Shown here: positions 62,788 to 64,000 of the stretch, one piece after another
Numbering within the stretch: the first letter of the stretch is position 1
Layout: every line of letters begins with the position of its first letter
Source of the DNA: Pseudomonas hygromyciniae
GTDB lineage: Bacteria; Pseudomonadota; Gammaproteobacteria; Pseudomonadales; Pseudomonadaceae
NCBI RefSeq assembly: GCF_016925675.1
Contig: NZ_CP070507.1
Coordinates: forward strand, 62,001-126,000
Direction: 5' to 3'
DNA: 64,000 nt
Position numbers and translations under genes: made by a program
The notes under the pieces: generated by a model
What the model was told of the DNA's origin: nothing
The model's input: the letters and a program-made list of their open reading frames with translations, nothing else
Databases searched by the model: none

Positions 62788-62828
62788 GGCTTTAAGCCCG
62801 CTCCATGCGGCTTTCAGGCATATCGAGC

Positions 62829-63030
62829 GTGAAGGGGTGTCGTCATGGAGTGTCGTCATGGGAAATTGGCGTTGTGAAGAGGTGTCGTGAAGAGGTGTCG
62901 TGGCTGAAAGCCGCATGGCACGCGGCTTGTGGGTTTTGCCACGTCCTGGTTCGGTAGCCCGTATACGTGAAGAGGTGTCGTCATGGGAAATCGGCGTTGT
63001 GAAGGGGTGTCGTGAAGAGATGTCGCAGCC
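62829..63030. repeat. Iteron-like repeat field (GTGTCGTCAT and GTGAAG-rGGTGTCGT units)
   Basis: The motif GTGTCGT occurs at 62837, 62850, 62882, 62895, 62975 and 63007, often preceded by GTGAAG and followed by CATGG. A block of about 60 bases from 62847 onward recurs with few changes from about 62967. Related GTCGTCAT copies lie at about 63650 and 63738, the last about 50 bases before the ParM-like start. This suggests a centromere, an origin or an oriT. Confidence 0.65.
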
Positions 63031-63053
63031 TGACTACCGTAATACAGCACTAC

Positions 63054-63527
63054 TTAGCGCCGGTCCTCCGCGAGAATGACCACCCTTTGCTCAACTGACG
63101 CTACCCTCGTCGCTGCTGCGATCAGCGATCTGCGGATCTTCTGGAGCATTGAACCGGCTACCCGTATCTCCCGAAGCTGTAGCTCATAACCACGCACGAT
63201 AGGGTTCAAGCTGCCTTTCACAAAGTTGAAGCCATTCAGCGGGTAATTGCTACCCCGTCCCTTATCTAGGGTAGTGATCTTCTGACTGCCGTTCTTCCCG
63301 TCGCCCTTGATTAGCTCAATTTTCACCCAGTTAAACGAGTAAGCATTGGGGCTCGACTGCTTGACATTGATGCCAATGGGGATATGCCCAGGCTTGCCCG
63401 CATGAAGATCCAATGCTGTCTTGAAAAAGGCTTCCCGCAAATCCTCCGCACGCTCAACGAGAACTGCATACATCCGATCAATTTCAGCTACTGCTGGGTG
63501 CTTGGGTGCTTCAGAGGGTGAGTTCAT
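63054..63527 (-). CDS. Conserved hypothetical protein, possibly MobI-like
   Basis: A 157-residue protein (AEIDRMYAVLVERAEDLREA, then HIPIGINVKQSSPNAYSFNW and LKDLQ-free basic C-terminus MLQKIRRSLIAAATRVASVE). The ATG at 63527 follows GGAG, while a longer frame upstream lacks one. It reminds me of MobI-type auxiliary mobilisation proteins, which sit beside oriT. The adjacent repeat field would fit that role. Low confidence in function, good confidence that it is a gene. Confidence 0.55.
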   Translation of the reverse strand: MNSPSEAPKHPAVAEIDRMYAVLVERAEDLREAFFKTALDLHAGKPGHIPIGINVKQSSPNAYSFNWVKIELIKGDGKNGSQKITTLDKGRGSNYPLNGFNFVKGSLNPIVRGYELQLREIRVAGSMLQKIRRSLIAAATRVASVEQRVVILAEDRR

Positions 63528-63788
63528 GTGTTGCTCCTTTGTGGATGGGAGCATTTTGCGGGTCGACAGAGAAGGCGCGGATCGTTTTCAGACGCTAAAA
63601 CGTCCTGAAAACGAAGCCCAAAGCTTTCAGGAAGGCTGATTATTACGGTGTGTCGTCATCTGGTGACCGGGTGATGCAGATATAGCGCTTGGGATTCTTT
63701 GGATATGGGGTTTCATGTGCTGCGGGGTCATGCGCGTCGTCATCTGACGCACTTCTTTTGTCATTTTTTTGCTGGGAGCGGCATACGA
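63528..63788. promoter_or_regulatory. Divergent control region upstream of the ParM-like gene
   Basis: Contains a perfect 8-bp inverted repeat TCCTGAAA-N14-TTTCAGGA (63603-63632) and two GTCGTCAT motifs like those at 62837-63013. Promoters of both flanking genes must lie here. The 8-bp repeat could be an operator. Confidence 0.45.
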
Positions 63789-64000
63789 ATGGGTAACGCC
63801 TTAGGTCTGGATATTGGTTACAGCAACGTCATTTGCGTTTTTGGCAGTGGCGATGGGCAACCGGAGTCGATTATTCGTCCCTCGCAGGCCGCTCCCTTGA
63901 GCGTTCTGCCTGGGGATTCTGGGTTACGCCCCGGTGAAGTAATCGTTGAAGTTGATGGCGCGCCCTGGGTGGCATTTGCCGCGCCCGGCCGAGTTCAGGA
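63789..64000 (+). CDS. ParM/StbA-like actin-family partition protein (5' part)
   Basis: The first 70 codons of a protein that runs off the window. MGNALGLDIGYSNVICVFGS is the phosphate-1 loop of actin-like ATPases (DxGxSNxK-type), and VIVEVDGAPWVAFAAPGRVQ follows as in plasmid ALP/ParM proteins. GGGAGC precedes the ATG. It would form filaments that push plasmid copies apart. The repeat field upstream is a candidate centromere. Confidence 0.7.
   Translation, partial: MGNALGLDIGYSNVICVFGSGDGQPESIIRPSQAAPLSVLPGDSGLRPGEVIVEVDGAPWVAFAAPGRVQ

Noticed and set aside
1..64000. tRNA or rRNA genes
   Set aside because: No cloverleaf-compatible or rRNA-like stretch was noticed on either strand by eye.

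Overview
The window looks like part of a large, mosaic, multiresistance plasmid or integrative element from a Pseudomonas-type host. The right half (about 42.1-64.0 kb) has the compact, mostly hypothetical gene content, umuDC genes, HigBA toxin-antitoxin and ParM-like partition gene typical of a Pseudomonas megaplasmid backbone. The left half (1-36.8 kb) is accessory DNA from several sources joined by insertion sequences. There are no rRNA, tRNA or CRISPR features. The host is inferred from gene content only.

Layout. (1) 1-3.6 kb: strB and strA (streptomycin phosphotransferases) followed by a eukaryotic-type glutathione synthetase, all on the minus strand. (2) 3.62-28.57 kb: two complete, identical-looking IS26 copies in the same orientation bracket about 23 kb. 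Most of this (4.4-24.4 kb) has an alphaproteobacterial character. It is unusually rich in drug- or xenobiotic-modifying genes: a C39/BtrH-like protein, a GNAT, a frameshifted aadA-like adenylyltransferase, an isochorismatase-like hydrolase, methyltransferases, an amidase with an overlapping TetR gene, a MATE pump, P-loop kinases, an MFS pump with four TetR-type operators, a DJ-1/PfpI protein and an APH(4)-like hygromycin kinase. It ends in a DUF3363-type relaxase. That relaxase is fused in frame to the first two thirds of enterobacterial tamB, preceded by the end of tamA, which the second IS26 interrupts. (3) 28.57-33.1 kb: the 5' part of a Tn3-family tnpA, its resolvase and res site, an integral toxin-antitoxin pair and three small passenger genes. 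(4) 33.2-34.5 kb: an HD-GYP phosphodiesterase gene whose reading frame is broken across 6 nonamer and 9 heptamer repeats. (5) 34.66-36.82 kb: a truncated IS66-family element. (6) 36.83-42.17 kb: a three-gene chaperone module (TPR/PH-like protein, GrpE-like protein, divergent Hsp70) enclosed by a perfect 49-bp inverted repeat.

(7) 42.2-64 kb, backbone-like: small conserved ORFs, a lipoprotein, two PAPS-reductase/DndC-like ATP pyrophosphatases, a GNAT, HigBA, a LexA-boxed umuD-umuC-SRAP operon, a TGT/DpdA-like gene bracketed by an SF1 helicase and a decayed piece of the same helicase, an IS3-family element with a clean 3-bp target duplication, a set of small minus-strand genes with a recurrent upstream sequence, an iteron-like repeat field and the start of a ParM-like gene.

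The most notable observations are the chaperone module with its inverted repeats, the repeat-interrupted HD-GYP gene, the TamB-relaxase fusion (a fossil record of movement between alphaproteobacteria, enterobacteria and pseudomonads), the repeated GNAT remnants next to different candidate drug-modifying genes, and the evenly spaced operator pairs beside the MFS pump. Several genes are broken at homopolymers, so some frameshifts may be assembly errors.
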